Assembly (NCBI RefSeq): GCF_016804325.1
Contig: NZ_CP043627.1
Span: forward strand, 3,857,001 to 3,921,000
Direction: 5' to 3'
DNA from: Methylobacterium aquaticum
GTDB lineage: Bacteria > Pseudomonadota > Alphaproteobacteria > Rhizobiales > Beijerinckiaceae
Length of the DNA stretch: 64,000 nucleotides
Shown here: in pieces, positions 55,893-64,000 of the stretch
How the letters are laid out: the number at the start of each line of letters is the position of its first letter
Numbering within the stretch: position 1 is the stretch's first letter
The notes under the pieces: generated by a model
What the model saw: only the letters and a program-made list of their open reading frames with translations
The model's database searches: none
Told to the model about the DNA's origin: nothing
Translations under genes and position numbers: made by a program

Positions 55893-56019
55893 GGCTCTCT
55901 CCGGATCGGCAAGTGGCGTGGTCGGTGAGGAGAGATTGCCTTTCGCGGGCCCACCGATCAAACCAGATCGACTCGTCCGCCGCCCCAGGAAATCTGGGTC
56001 ACGCCATCGGGACTGCCTC

Positions 56020-56946
56020 ATGGCCCTCGACCGGACTTCCCGCCGCCGCCTGCCGCCGCTCAATGCCGTGCGGGCCTTCGAGGCCGCCTCGCGCCACGCC
56101 ACCTTCCACGAGGCGGGGGACGAGCTCGGGGTCAGCGCCGGCGCGGTGGCGCAGCAGGTGAAGATCCTGGAGGGCTGGTTCGGCCTCGCCCTGTTCCGCC
56201 GCCTGCCGAGCCGGGGCGTCGCCCTGACCCCGGCGGGCCAGCGTTTCGCGGCCGCCGCCGGCGAGGTGCTGGACGGGCTCGCCGAGGCGAGCGCCCGGCT
56301 GCGGCGCCAGGGCCAGGACCACGTGCTGACGGTGAGCACCACCCATTCCTTCGCCAGCCTGTGGCTGATCCCGCGCATCGGCAGCTTCCGCGCGCAGCAT
56401 CCCGACCTCGACGTGCGGGTGGTCGCCAACAACCGCCTGGTGGACTTTGCCCGCGACGACGCGGACGTGGCGATTCGGCACGGGCGCGGCCGCTATCCGG
56501 GCCTGCGCTCCGACCTCCTGATGCACGACGTCGTCTTCCCGGTCTGCAGCCCGGCCCTGCGCGACGGCGAGCCGCCGCTGCGCTCACCTCGGGATCTCGC
56601 CCGCCACACGCTCCTGCACGACGACGACCCGATCGACGTGGAGGCGGTGGGCTGGCCGCAATGGCTCGCGGCGGTCGGCGTCACCGGGGTCGATGCCTCG
56701 CGCGGGCCGCGCTTCACCCACACCTTCATGATCCTGCAGGTCGCCACCGCCGGGGGCGGGGTCGGCCTCGCCACGAAGGTGCTGGGCGGCGATCTCGTCA
56801 CCGGCACCGGCCTGGTGCGGCCCTTCCCCGACGAGGTGGCGAGCCCCTACAGCTTCTTCCTCGTCACCCCGACCGAGGACGACGCCCCGAAGGTGGCGCG
56901 CTTCCGCGAGTGGATCACCGCGCAGGTGGCGGCGTCGGACCGCTGA
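56020..56946 (+). CDS. LysR-family regulator, GcvA type
   Basis: 308 residues from ATG 56020. N-terminal winged HTH (PPLNAVRAFEAASRHATFHEAGDELGVSAGAVAQQVKILEGWFGLALFRRLPSRGVALTPAGQR) with the GcvA-like SAGAVAQQVK recognition helix. The C-terminal substrate-binding domain has STTHSFASLWLIPRIGSF and DADVAIRHGRGRYPGL, also typical of GcvA relatives. E. coli GcvA controls glycine cleavage genes, but this branch is broad. It is divergent from the DUF1127 gene, 127 bases between starts. Confidence 0.88.
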   Translation: MALDRTSRRRLPPLNAVRAFEAASRHATFHEAGDELGVSAGAVAQQVKILEGWFGLALFRRLPSRGVALTPAGQRFAAAAGEVLDGLAEASARLRRQGQDHVLTVSTTHSFASLWLIPRIGSFRAQHPDLDVRVVANNRLVDFARDDADVAIRHGRGRYPGLRSDLLMHDVVFPVCSPALRDGEPPLRSPRDLARHTLLHDDDPIDVEAVGWPQWLAAVGVTGVDASRGPRFTHTFMILQVATAGGGVGLATKVLGGDLVTGTGLVRPFPDEVASPYSFFLVTPTEDDAPKVARFREWITAQVAASDR

Positions 56947-57255
56947 GCGCCGGGCCGGGCGCCTCGCCGGTCCCGGACCACGAGACGCCGCGCCCGTCGC
57001 CGAGCAGGATCCAGGCGCCGGAATCGGAGGAAGCACGCCCCGGCAGCTTGCCGAGGAGGGCGGCGACGAGCCGCGAGAACCAGGACGACATGACGACAAG
57101 CAGACTCCGCCGCATTCGGGCGCGGTCGGTACGCGCTCCGGTAACCTCTGCAGTGTGCCGGAGCCTCGCCACGTCCTCCATGCTCGTCCGTCTCTATTTG
57201 TAGACCCCGTGTCCAAACGATCGCGGACGGACCGCCCCGGTTCGCTGAAGCGGCC
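56947..57255. other. Gap between two LysR genes; possible 58-codon ORF only
   Basis: The only candidate is a minus-strand ORF from ATG 57091 to 56915 (MSSWFSRLVAALLGKLPGR...), which overlaps the end of the LysR gene and has a poorly placed ribosome site. No repeat is visible. Confidence 0.35.
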
Positions 57256-58152
57256 TCACCCCCGGACCACCGCGTGCGCGGCCAGAAAGTCCACGAAGCA
57301 GCGGATGCGCAAGGACAGCCGCTCGTGCCCGGCATAGAGGGCGTGGATGTCCTCCGCATCGCCCGGGCTGAACTCTTCGAGCACCGGCACGAGGCGGCCG
57401 GCCGCAATGTCCTCGTCGACGTGGAAGCGGGCGAGCCGGGCGAGCCCGGCACCGCCGAGCGCCATCAGCCGCACCACCTCGCCGGAATTGCCGAAGAAGC
57501 GGCCGTGGACCGGTCGCTGCACCACCATTCCGTCGACCAGGAACGGCCAGGTGTCCAGCGAGCGGCGGAAGCTGAAGTTGAGGCAATCGTGATGGGTGAG
57601 CGCGTCCGGATGGGCGGGCGTGCCGCAGCGTTCGAGATAAGCGGGAGCCGCCACCACCGCGAGGCGGCTGCGCCCCAGGAGCTTCGCCCGCAGGCTCGTG
57701 TCGCGCAGAGGACCGATGCGGATCGCCACGTCGGCCCGCGCCTCGACGAGATCGACCACGTCGTCGGTGAGCGCGAGATCGACCCGCATCCGCGGCTGCT
57801 CGAGGAGAAAGCGCGGCAGCACCGGCAGGATCACCCTGGTGCCGAACGGCACCGAGGCGTTGACCCGGAGAAGCCCGCTCGGCTGGGCGGCGTCGCGGCC
57901 GAACCCGTCCTCGATCGCGTCGAACTCGGCGATCAGCTCGCCCGCACGCGCGAGATACGTCTCGCCCTCCGGCGTCAGGGTCATCGCCCGGGTGGTCCGC
58001 CGGATCAGGCCGACGCCGAGCCGCGCCTCCAGCCGCGCCACCGCCCGGCTCACCGCCGAGGGCGTGCAGCGCAGGGCCTTGGCGGCGGCCGCGAAGCTGC
58101 CGCGGCGGGCCACCTGCACGAAGGCTTCCATCTCGCCGAGGCGGTTGTCCAT
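57256..58152 (-). CDS. LysR-family regulator divergent from an SDR gene
   Basis: 298 residues. HTH MEAFVQVARRGSFAAAAKALRCTPSAVSRAVARLEARLGVGLIRRTTRAMTLTPEGETYL, then effector domain SVPFGTRVILPVLPRFLLEQPRMRVDLALTDDVVDLVEARADVAIRIGPL, the CrgA/AaeR-type subgroup often paired with an oxidoreductase gene. The 106-base gap to the divergent SDR gene at 58259 likely holds a shared operator; self- and SDR control are inferred from arrangement. Confidence 0.9.
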   Translation of the reverse strand: MDNRLGEMEAFVQVARRGSFAAAAKALRCTPSAVSRAVARLEARLGVGLIRRTTRAMTLTPEGETYLARAGELIAEFDAIEDGFGRDAAQPSGLLRVNASVPFGTRVILPVLPRFLLEQPRMRVDLALTDDVVDLVEARADVAIRIGPLRDTSLRAKLLGRSRLAVVAAPAYLERCGTPAHPDALTHHDCLNFSFRRSLDTWPFLVDGMVVQRPVHGRFFGNSGEVVRLMALGGAGLARLARFHVDEDIAAGRLVPVLEEFSPGDAEDIHALYAGHERLSLRIRCFVDFLAAHAVVRG

Positions 58153-58258
58153 CGCGGGCTCATTGTTGCGTCCGATGCACGATCATCGTGCCGGCCCGCG
58201 CGCTGGTCATCAATCCCCGGCATCGTCATCTCGGGGCTTCCAGAGACGGAGACCGACC

Positions 58259-59053
58259 ATGGACCTCAAGATCGGCGGCAAGACCGCCCTCGTCACCGGC
58301 GCCACCGCGGGCATCGGGCTCGCCATCGCCCGCCGCCTCGCCGCGGAAGGCGCCGAGGTGGTGCTGCCCGGGCGCAGCCAGGGGAAGCTCGATGCGGCGG
58401 CGCAGGCCGTCGCCGCCGAGCCCGGGGCGCGGGCGCCCCGCACGGTGCTGGCCGACCCGGCCACGGCGGAGGGCGCGGCGGCTTTGGTCGCGGCCGTGCC
58501 GGCGGTCGACATCCTGGTCAACAACCTCGGCATCTACGAAGCCAAGGCGTTCGAGGCGATCACCGACGCCGACTGGCACCGCCTGTTCGAGGTCAACGTC
58601 GTCTCGGGCGCGCGGCTGGCCCAGGCCTACTTCCCCGGCATGCTCGAACGGAACTCCGGGCGGATCGTGTTCGTGTCGAGCGAATCCGGCCTCGTGCCGC
58701 CGCCCGACATGCTGCACTACGCGGTGTCGAAGACCGCGCAGCTCACCATCACCCGGGGCCTGGCGCAACGCACCCGCGGCACCGGCGTGACGGTGAACGC
58801 GGTGATGCCGGGCCCGACCCGCTCGGAGGGCATCGTCGACTTCCTGAAGAGCGTCGCCTCCGATCCGGACGCCCCGGCGGACGAGCTGGAGGCGGAGTTC
58901 TTCCGGGTCCACCGCCCGCTCTCGCTGCTCGCCCGGATGATCGAGCCGGAGGAGATCGCGGGTCTCGTCGCCTATCTGGCCAGCCCCCTCGCGGCGGCGA
59001 CCAACGGGGCGAGCCTGCGGGTGGAAGGCGGGATCGTGCCGACCATCGCCTGA
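58259..59053 (+). CDS. Short-chain dehydrogenase/reductase
   Basis: 264 residues. Classical SDR: TGATAGIG cofactor loop (residues 14-21), NNLG, catalytic Ser in VSSESG, and Tyr/Lys in HYAVSKTAQ near residue 155. The end LVAYLASPLAAATNGASLRVEGGIVPTIA is standard. VVLPGRSQGKLDAA after the second strand has Arg, which suggests NADP(H) preference. Substrate unknown. It is divergent from the LysR gene, its probable regulator. Confidence 0.9.
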   Translation: MDLKIGGKTALVTGATAGIGLAIARRLAAEGAEVVLPGRSQGKLDAAAQAVAAEPGARAPRTVLADPATAEGAAALVAAVPAVDILVNNLGIYEAKAFEAITDADWHRLFEVNVVSGARLAQAYFPGMLERNSGRIVFVSSESGLVPPPDMLHYAVSKTAQLTITRGLAQRTRGTGVTVNAVMPGPTRSEGIVDFLKSVASDPDAPADELEAEFFRVHRPLSLLARMIEPEEIAGLVAYLASPLAAATNGASLRVEGGIVPTIA

Positions 59054-59207
59054 CCTCCCTGGCGCCGCCCTGAGCCGCCGCGCGAAGGCCGCCGCCCGGC
59101 ATCCTGGGCGGCTCAGGATCTAACATTCCGGTGGCCGTGGAGGCCCCCGAACCACAGCCAGGCTCGGCCGTTGAGGGACGTTCGTCCCCTCGCGAGAAGG
59201 TCTCCGG

Positions 59208-59969
59208 TTGCTCCGCGTCCTCACCTACAACGTGCGCCGCTGCCTCGGTGCCGACGGCCGGCTCGACCCTGGGCGCATCGCCGCGGTGATCGCCGGCTGC
59301 CGGGCGGACGTGGTGGCGTTGCAGGAACTCGATGTCGGGCGCGCCCGCAGCGGCGGGATCGACCAGGCGGAGGTCATCGCCGGCCATCTCGGGATGCGCT
59401 CCCACTTCCACCCGGCGATGCGGGTGGAGGAGGAGCTCTACGGCGACGCGATCCTGACCGCCCTCCCCTCCCGGCTGGTGCGGGCCGCCGCCCTGCCGGG
59501 CCGGGACGGCTGCGAGCCGCGCGGCGCGCTCTGGGTCGCCGTCACCGCCGGCGATGCCGAGGTGCAGGTCGTGACTACCCATTTCGGCCTCGGCCGGCAC
59601 GAGCGGCGGGCGCAGGCCGAGGCGCTGCTCGGGCCCGCCTTCCTCGGCGATCCGGCCTGCCGCGACCCGGTGGTGCTGCTCGGCGACTTCAACGCGCTGC
59701 CGGGATCGCACGTCCACCGCCGCCTCGCCGCCCGGCTGCCGGACGCGCAAGGCAAGAGCGCCTGGATGCGGCCGACCTTCCCGGCGCGGCTGCCGCTCCT
59801 GCGCATCGACCACGTCTTCGTCAGCCGCGGCATCGCGGTGCGGTCGGTGCGAACGATGGGCGGCCGGCTCGCCCGGGTCGCCTCCGACCACCTGGCCCTC
59901 GTCGCCGACCTCGACCTCGCGCCGGCCCTCGGCCCCCGCATCTCCGTGCCCCGGGAGGAACCCGCGTGA
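59208..59969 (+). CDS. Endonuclease/exonuclease/phosphatase-family protein (YbhP-like)
   Basis: 253 residues from TTG 59208, which has AGAAGG about 8 bases upstream and gives LRVLTYNVRRCLGADGRLDPGRIAAVI. EEP fold with metal and catalytic residues in TYNV, VVALQELD, LGDFNALPGS, IDHVFVS and ASDHLALVADL. In E. coli ybhP lies with the cardiolipin synthase gene clsB and with ybhN. Here the next gene is ybhN-like, overlapping by four bases (GTGA), and a phospholipase-D protein follows after an insertion, so a role in phospholipid turnover is plausible. Confidence 0.88.
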   Translation: MLRVLTYNVRRCLGADGRLDPGRIAAVIAGCRADVVALQELDVGRARSGGIDQAEVIAGHLGMRSHFHPAMRVEEELYGDAILTALPSRLVRAAALPGRDGCEPRGALWVAVTAGDAEVQVVTTHFGLGRHERRAQAEALLGPAFLGDPACRDPVVLLGDFNALPGSHVHRRLAARLPDAQGKSAWMRPTFPARLPLLRIDHVFVSRGIAVRSVRTMGGRLARVASDHLALVADLDLAPALGPRISVPREEPA

Positions 59970-60964
59970 CGCAGGCCCACGAACAGACCGAAGCCAAGCA
60001 GGAGAAGACCGCGCGCCGCCGGTTCTGGACCATCCTCCTCACCGTGCTCAGCGTCGCCCTCGGCGGCTACCTGCTGTACCGGACGCTCGCCGGCTACAGC
60101 ATGGGCCAGCTCGTCGAGTCGGTCCGCGCGCTCCCGGCGGGCCGGCTCGCCGCCGCCGGGGGATTTGCCGCCGCGAGCTATCTCTGCCTGACCGGGATCG
60201 ACTGGCTGGCGCTCCGCGCCGCCGGCAAGCCCCTGCCCTATCCCCGGGTCGCGCTGGCGGCCTTCATCAGCCTGTCGCTCGGCCACAGCATCGGATTCGC
60301 GGGCCTGAGCAGCGGGGCGATCCGCTACCGCTTCTACACCCGCTGGGGTCTGCACACCGCGGACGTCGCCAAGGCGGTCCTGTTCTGCGGCGTCACCGTC
60401 GCGGTCGGCCTGATGGCGCTCGGCGCCGTCGCGGTGCTGGTCCATCCCGGCCTCGCCCGGGAGGTGACCGGCCTGAGCGAGGGCGCGGTGCTGGCGGCGG
60501 GCCTCGCCTGCGCGGGCGGTGTGGCGGCCTATCTCGGCCTCGCCGCCTGGTGGCGCAAGCCGCTGACCTTCCGGCGCTGGTCGATCGAGATGCCGCCGTT
60601 GCCCCTCGCGGCGGCGCAGGTGGGCCTGGGCGCGGTCAACTTCGCCCTGGTCTCGGCCTGCCTGCACCAGGTGCTGGCGGCGGTCTCCGATGTCGGCTTC
60701 CTCGCCGTCGCCTCGGTCTTCGTCATCGCCAACGCGGCGGTGCTCATCACCCACGTGCCCGGCGGCGTCGGGGTGATCGAGAGCGTGGTCGTCCACCTCC
60801 TGCCGAAGACCGACGTGATCGGTCCGCTGATCGCCTTCCGGTGCCTGTACTTCCTGGGGCCCCTGGCGCTCGGCCTCGTCGTCTTCGCGGTGACGGAAGC
60901 GGTGTTCCGGTGGCGGGATGCGGGCGGGGAGGCGCGGGAGGTCGCGCCCGCGCGGTCGTCATGA
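59966..60964 (+). CDS. YbhN/UPF0104-family membrane protein (flippase-like domain)
   Basis: 332 residues from GTG 59966 with GGGAGGA six bases upstream. About eight membrane helices; family motifs SLSLGHSIGFAGLSSGAIRYRFYTRWG, VFVIANAAVLITHVPGGVGVIESVVV and FRCLYFLGPLALGLVVFAVTEAV. It belongs to the lysylphosphatidylglycerol synthase transmembrane-type family. Translationally coupled to the YbhP-like gene. It probably acts on lipids in the inner membrane together with the YbhP- and ClsB-like proteins. Confidence 0.88.
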   Translation: MTQAHEQTEAKQEKTARRRFWTILLTVLSVALGGYLLYRTLAGYSMGQLVESVRALPAGRLAAAGGFAAASYLCLTGIDWLALRAAGKPLPYPRVALAAFISLSLGHSIGFAGLSSGAIRYRFYTRWGLHTADVAKAVLFCGVTVAVGLMALGAVAVLVHPGLAREVTGLSEGAVLAAGLACAGGVAAYLGLAAWWRKPLTFRRWSIEMPPLPLAAAQVGLGAVNFALVSACLHQVLAAVSDVGFLAVASVFVIANAAVLITHVPGGVGVIESVVVHLLPKTDVIGPLIAFRCLYFLGPLALGLVVFAVTEAVFRWRDAGGEAREVAPARSS

Positions 60965-61018
60965 GCCGGGCGTGGCGCTCGTCGGGGGAATGCGGTAGTT
61001 TGAAAGGAGGTGGTTCCG

Positions 61019-61237
61019 ATGAAGAAGCGCGCTCCGATCCGGCAATATGCTCGCAAGCTCTCCGGGGACGGAGTGAGGCTGCGTGCTACCCTCGAGGAAA
61101 CTCGCCAAGCCGGCGACGATCCCGGACTGACCATCGTGTCGGACCAGCAGTTCGACGCACTCCTCGCCCTGCTGGACGATCCGCCCGCCGTGTCGGACGA
61201 GCTCCGACGCGAGATCGCGAACCGTCGCTGGAGATGA
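61019..61237 (+). CDS. Small protein of unknown family (72 aa)
   Basis: ATG 61019 follows a near-perfect ribosome site AAAGGAGGT. The protein starts basic (KKRAPIRQYARKLSG) and ends FDALLALLDDPPAVSDELRREIANRRWR. That tail faintly resembles the end of DUF1778 (TacA-type) antitoxins (ALLDNPPxPxxxL), but the ribbon-helix-helix N-terminus is not recognisable. It converges with a TacT-like GNAT gene, stops 10 bases apart, which is not the usual TacA-TacT arrangement. Confidence 0.6.
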   Translation: MKKRAPIRQYARKLSGDGVRLRATLEETRQAGDDPGLTIVSDQQFDALLALLDDPPAVSDELRREIANRRWR

Positions 61238-61247
61238 TGCGGGCGAC

Positions 61248-61775
61248 CTATGGCCGCTTCAGCAGTTCGGCCGCCACGGGCATTGGCAGCACCATCCGGG
61301 TCGTCCGGCCACCGATGTCGGTGATGCCCGTGAACCGATAGTGGGTGTAGAAGCGCCGTGCTTTCTCGCCCGCGGCATCCACGATGATGAGCGCTCCGCC
61401 CGCATGCTCGTGCGCACTGAGCGCCCGGCCGATGGCGGCGAGCACCAGGTCTCGGCCGACCCCCTGGCCTTGCAGCGTCCGGTCTACCGCCAAGCGGGCG
61501 ATGAGGAGGCCGGGTATGATGAGCGGCGTGCCATGCGGCCGGAGACGCCGCGGAAGCGTATCCCGCGCGATGGTGCCCGGCGCCAACCCGACGAAGGCGA
61601 CGACCCGAGCCGCGCCTTGGATCGTCGCAACGAAGACACGCGTGAGGCCGCGCTGATCGTTGGTGAGGGCGTGGTCCCGCAGCCAGGCGCTCTGCCCCTC
61701 GACATCGGTCGTCCCGGTATCGAAGGCGCTCAGGTCATGGCTCTCGTTCAGGCGAGCGAGATTCGAGAGTTCCAC
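61248..61775 (-). CDS. GNAT acetyltransferase, TacT-toxin-like
   Basis: 175 residues from GTG 61775, preceded by GGAGGT. The layout resembles tRNA-acetylating toxins of the TacT/AtaT group: FDTGTTDVEGQSAWLRDHALTNDQRGLTRVFVAT, PLIIPGLLIARLAVDRTLQGQGVG (acetyl-CoA loop QGQGVG, residues 102-107) and RRFYTHYRF with the Tyr (Y144) used by these enzymes. TacT genes normally follow a DUF1778 antitoxin gene; none precedes this one. It could be a harmless GNAT enzyme or a toxin that has lost its partner. Confidence 0.78.
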   Translation of the reverse strand: MELSNLARLNESHDLSAFDTGTTDVEGQSAWLRDHALTNDQRGLTRVFVATIQGAARVVAFVGLAPGTIARDTLPRRLRPHGTPLIIPGLLIARLAVDRTLQGQGVGRDLVLAAIGRALSAHEHAGGALIIVDAAGEKARRFYTHYRFTGITDIGGRTTRMVLPMPVAAELLKRP

Positions 61776-61847
61776 GCAGACCTCCAGGACGAGGAATCCC
61801 GGTTACTTCAGCGCTCCATAATGACGCAAGGGCACTTCCTTGCTTCC

Positions 61848-63269
61848 CTACGCCGTCCCGAACGGCCGCTCCGGGTCCAGCAGCTCGGAGCTGACGAGGG
61901 GGTCGAGCAGGCCCTCCTCCTCGGGCACCTCGCACACCCGTAAGCTGCGCGGCCCGCCCATGTGCCGGCGGATCGCCGCGACGAGGCCGTCCTGCGCGAT
62001 CTCCGCCTCCATCACCTCCGGCGCCACGCCCAGATGCTCGGCGACCAGGCGGGCGCGTAGATGACGGAGCGCGGCGCGCTCCTCCGGGGTCCGGGCCTCG
62101 ACGGCGAGGTCGCATTCGGTGTCGAGGGCGACCGAGCGGTTGTTGAGGTTCGAGGAGCCGATGCGCAGGAAAACATCGTCGATCAGGACGAGCTTGGCGT
62201 GGACCTCGATCTCGCGATCCCCCTCCGGCCCCGGCACGACAGGGTAGGCCACGAAGAGACGGCCGAAGCGGTCGACCTCGCGCAGGCGCCGCAGCACCCG
62301 GTCGCGCGGCGTGCCCATGGCGACGCGCTCGGTGAAGTTGTGCGAGCGGCGCGTCAGCACCACCACGATCTCAGGCCCCGCCTCCGCCGCGAGATGGGCG
62401 GCCAGCGCATCGGCGACGAAATTGGCCGTGAGGTACTGCGCCTCGAGGTAGATCGTCTCCTTCGCCGCCGCCAGCGACGCGGCGGTGAGCGCCGCCGCCT
62501 CCTCGACCGAGGGCTCGTCGCCCTGGAGCGGCATGGTGCGGGCGATGGCGACGGGGGCGTCGGTGAAGAGGGGCGCCAGCCCCTGCGGCCAGACCGGGAC
62601 GGCGGCCGTCACCGGCGCCAGACCCTCGCCGGTGGCGGCGCGCCAGCGCTCGCGGGCGATGTCGCCGAGGCGCACCGCCGCCTCGCCATCCACCGCCATC
62701 TGCAGGTCGTGGACCGGCGGGTAGAGATCGCCGTCGGGATTGGTGCGCAAGGGGTCGCCGGCCGTATGGGCGGGGGTGTCCCAGCGCCCGACCGTGAGAT
62801 CGATCCCGCCGCAGAAGGCGATCCGGTCGTCGATGCAGACGAGCTTCTGGTGATGGGCGGCGTAGAGCGGGTGGTGGGTATCGAGGCGCACCTCGACCCG
62901 CGGATGCGCCTCCCACTCCGCCCCGAACAGCAGCGGCAAAGCCGCGCCCGGCCCGTGCACCGTCGCGACGCTCCAGACCAGCACCCGCACGTGAAGATCG
63001 GGCCGCTGCGCCGCGAGGTCGCGCAGGAACGGCCCCAAGGGCGGCGACTCCTCCGGGCTGGCATCGTGGCGCAGGCGGATGCGCCCGTCGAAGTCCCAGC
63101 CGACGATCAGGATCGAGTGCTGCGCCTGGCGCAACGCATCCTCCAGCCGGGCGAAATACTCGGCGGAATCGATCATCACCGCGACCCGCTCGGCCCGGGC
63201 CACGCACCGGCAGGTGCGGCCGGGGTGGAACAGGGTGTCGGTCTCGGCGCGCGCGGGATCGATGGTCAT
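61848..63269 (-). CDS. Phospholipase D-family protein, cardiolipin-synthase (ClsB)-like
   Basis: 473 residues from ATG 63269. Two HKD motifs: HHQKLVCIDDRIAFCGGIDL near residue 137 and HAKLVLIDDVFLRIGSSNLNNRSVALDTE near 356. No N-terminal membrane helices, as in ClsB rather than ClsA. It likely makes or exchanges phosphatidyl groups (cardiolipin from phosphatidylglycerol and a second donor) at the membrane surface. In E. coli the related gene lies between ybhP and ybhN; here those two are at 59208-60964 and this gene is on the other strand. Confidence 0.88.
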   Translation of the reverse strand: MTIDPARAETDTLFHPGRTCRCVARAERVAVMIDSAEYFARLEDALRQAQHSILIVGWDFDGRIRLRHDASPEESPPLGPFLRDLAAQRPDLHVRVLVWSVATVHGPGAALPLLFGAEWEAHPRVEVRLDTHHPLYAAHHQKLVCIDDRIAFCGGIDLTVGRWDTPAHTAGDPLRTNPDGDLYPPVHDLQMAVDGEAAVRLGDIARERWRAATGEGLAPVTAAVPVWPQGLAPLFTDAPVAIARTMPLQGDEPSVEEAAALTAASLAAAKETIYLEAQYLTANFVADALAAHLAAEAGPEIVVVLTRRSHNFTERVAMGTPRDRVLRRLREVDRFGRLFVAYPVVPGPEGDREIEVHAKLVLIDDVFLRIGSSNLNNRSVALDTECDLAVEARTPEERAALRHLRARLVAEHLGVAPEVMEAEIAQDGLVAAIRRHMGGPRSLRVCEVPEEEGLLDPLVSSELLDPERPFGTA

Positions 63270-63442
63270 GAGCGCTGGTGGACTCCTCGCATTCCTTTGG
63301 TCCCGGAACGGCAGGCGGGGCCGTCCGTTCCGGAGCGACGGGAAACGCACAGGCGATTTGCCCGGAGGCTGCCGCAACGGTTCCCTTGACCGGCCCGGCT
63401 TCCTACCTTGGCCCGCAGAGCCCGGAGGTGGATCCCGTTTCG

Positions 63443-64000
63443 ATGCGCAGGAAGAAGTCCTTCACCGAACGCGACATCCTGCGCAACTGCGGCCACGCCT
63501 CCTTCCACGACGGCGCGCGCGACCTGGCGCAGGGCCGGGTGATCGAGATCGAGGCCGACGGGGACGAGTACGTCGAGGGCGACGTCGAGAGCGGCAGCGG
63601 ACGGACGGTGTACAGCGTCTCGATCGAGGTGGGTCAGGATCCCGGCGGCGTCGGCATCAGCGGGATCTGCACCTGCCGGGACCGCTTCAATTGCCGGCAC
63701 GTGGCGGCGGTGCTGCTCGCGGCGCTGAACGGCACCGCCGTCCGGCCCCCGCCGCCTGCGCCGCCGACCCCCGAGGAGCGGGCGGCCCGCCTGCTCCGGC
63801 TCCAGGATTCGACGACCGACGACACCCTGTCGCCCGAGCTGACGACCTGGGTGGCGCGCCTCGACCAGGTCCGCAAGACCGGCAGCGAGGAGTTTCCGCC
63901 CGATATCGACCGGCGCCTGATCTACGTCGTCCTGGCCCTGCCCGGCCGCGGCGGCACCGCGCCCCGGCTCGCCGTCGCGCCGATGCAGGCCCGGATCCTG
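63443..64000 (+). CDS. SWIM zinc-finger protein, N-terminal part (gene runs off the window)
   Basis: ATG 63443 opens a frame that stays open to the last base (186 codons). RKKSFTERDILRNCGHASFHDGARDLAQGRV is followed by a SWIM zinc finger, CTCRDRFNCRHVAAVLLA (C76, C78, C84, H86), then a proline linker and a charged region. This N-terminal arrangement is common in bacterial SNF2-type helicases, where a SWIM domain precedes a long linker and the helicase core; the helicase part is not in the window, so that identity is an inference. Confidence 0.75.
   Translation, partial: MRRKKSFTERDILRNCGHASFHDGARDLAQGRVIEIEADGDEYVEGDVESGSGRTVYSVSIEVGQDPGGVGISGICTCRDRFNCRHVAAVLLAALNGTAVRPPPPAPPTPEERAARLLRLQDSTTDDTLSPELTTWVARLDQVRKTGSEEFPPDIDRRLIYVVLALPGRGGTAPRLAVAPMQARIL

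Noticed and set aside
56915..57091. Minus-strand ORF of 58 codons between the LysR genes
   Set aside because: It overlaps the LysR stop region, has a poorly spaced ribosome site and no recognisable family; kept only as a note.

Overview
The window is a very GC-rich (about 70%) bacterial chromosomal segment. Gene order, codon use and protein sequences point to an alphaproteobacterium of the Rhizobiales/Hyphomicrobiales, most likely Methylobacterium or a close relative. This is inferred from the rimP-nusA-ylxR-infB-rbfA-truB block, GcvA/DUF1127 and liv/urt cluster types, and Rhizobiales-style intergenic palindromes; no 16S gene is present.

Layout. 0-7.4 kb: the 3' end of an IS110 transposase abutting a palindromic repeat, three small exported or membrane proteins, a NodU-type carbamoyltransferase and a large AsmA-family protein. 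7.9-16.6 kb (minus strand): the housekeeping translation/transcription operon rimP-nusA-ylxR-infB-rbfA-truB plus a thioesterase, with a candidate attenuator in its leader. 16.9 kb: a solitary minimal nucleotidyltransferase. 17.6-23.4 kb (minus): the urea ABC transporter urtABCDE behind a textbook sigma-54 promoter, with urtD frameshifted. 23.6-28 kb: a TreS-like GH13 enzyme, a small Fis-type regulator, an EamA exporter and a YcaC-like hydrolase. 28.6-36.9 kb: a six-gene HAAT (branched-chain-type) ABC transporter operon with an embedded acyl-CoA synthetase and a divergent TetR regulator, followed by a chemoreceptor and a PaaK-like CoA ligase. 40.0-40.6 kb: decayed toxin-antitoxin remnants. 40.6-47.1 kb (minus): a leucine/isovalerate catabolic operon (liuA, liuB, liuD, MaoC hydratase, HpcH/CitE lyase). 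47.5-54.9 kb: ruvC, a TauE permease, a DUF1989 protein, a fused indolepyruvate ferredoxin oxidoreductase (frameshifted) and a cysteine synthase. 55.6-64 kb: DUF1127 and LysR genes, a LysR/SDR pair, an ybhP-ybhN-clsB-like lipid module split by a GNAT gene, and the start of a SWIM zinc-finger protein.

The most striking non-coding content is a dense set of dispersed intergenic repeats. Family A (about 10 copies) is a long palindrome with CCTCATCCTGAGG ends. Family B is an imperfect palindrome with GTCATTCCGG ends. Family C is a GC-rich composite hairpin (3 copies). Family D is MITE-like, with AGAGCCTGTTTGA termini around an A core. Copies are nested: a D element interrupts a B element at 28.3 kb and another D element at 55.3 kb.

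Three genes (urtD, the HpcH/CitE lyase, the indolepyruvate oxidoreductase) each carry an apparent one-base deletion in a run of G or C. They look like intact families with homopolymer errors, so sequencing error must be excluded before calling them pseudogenes.
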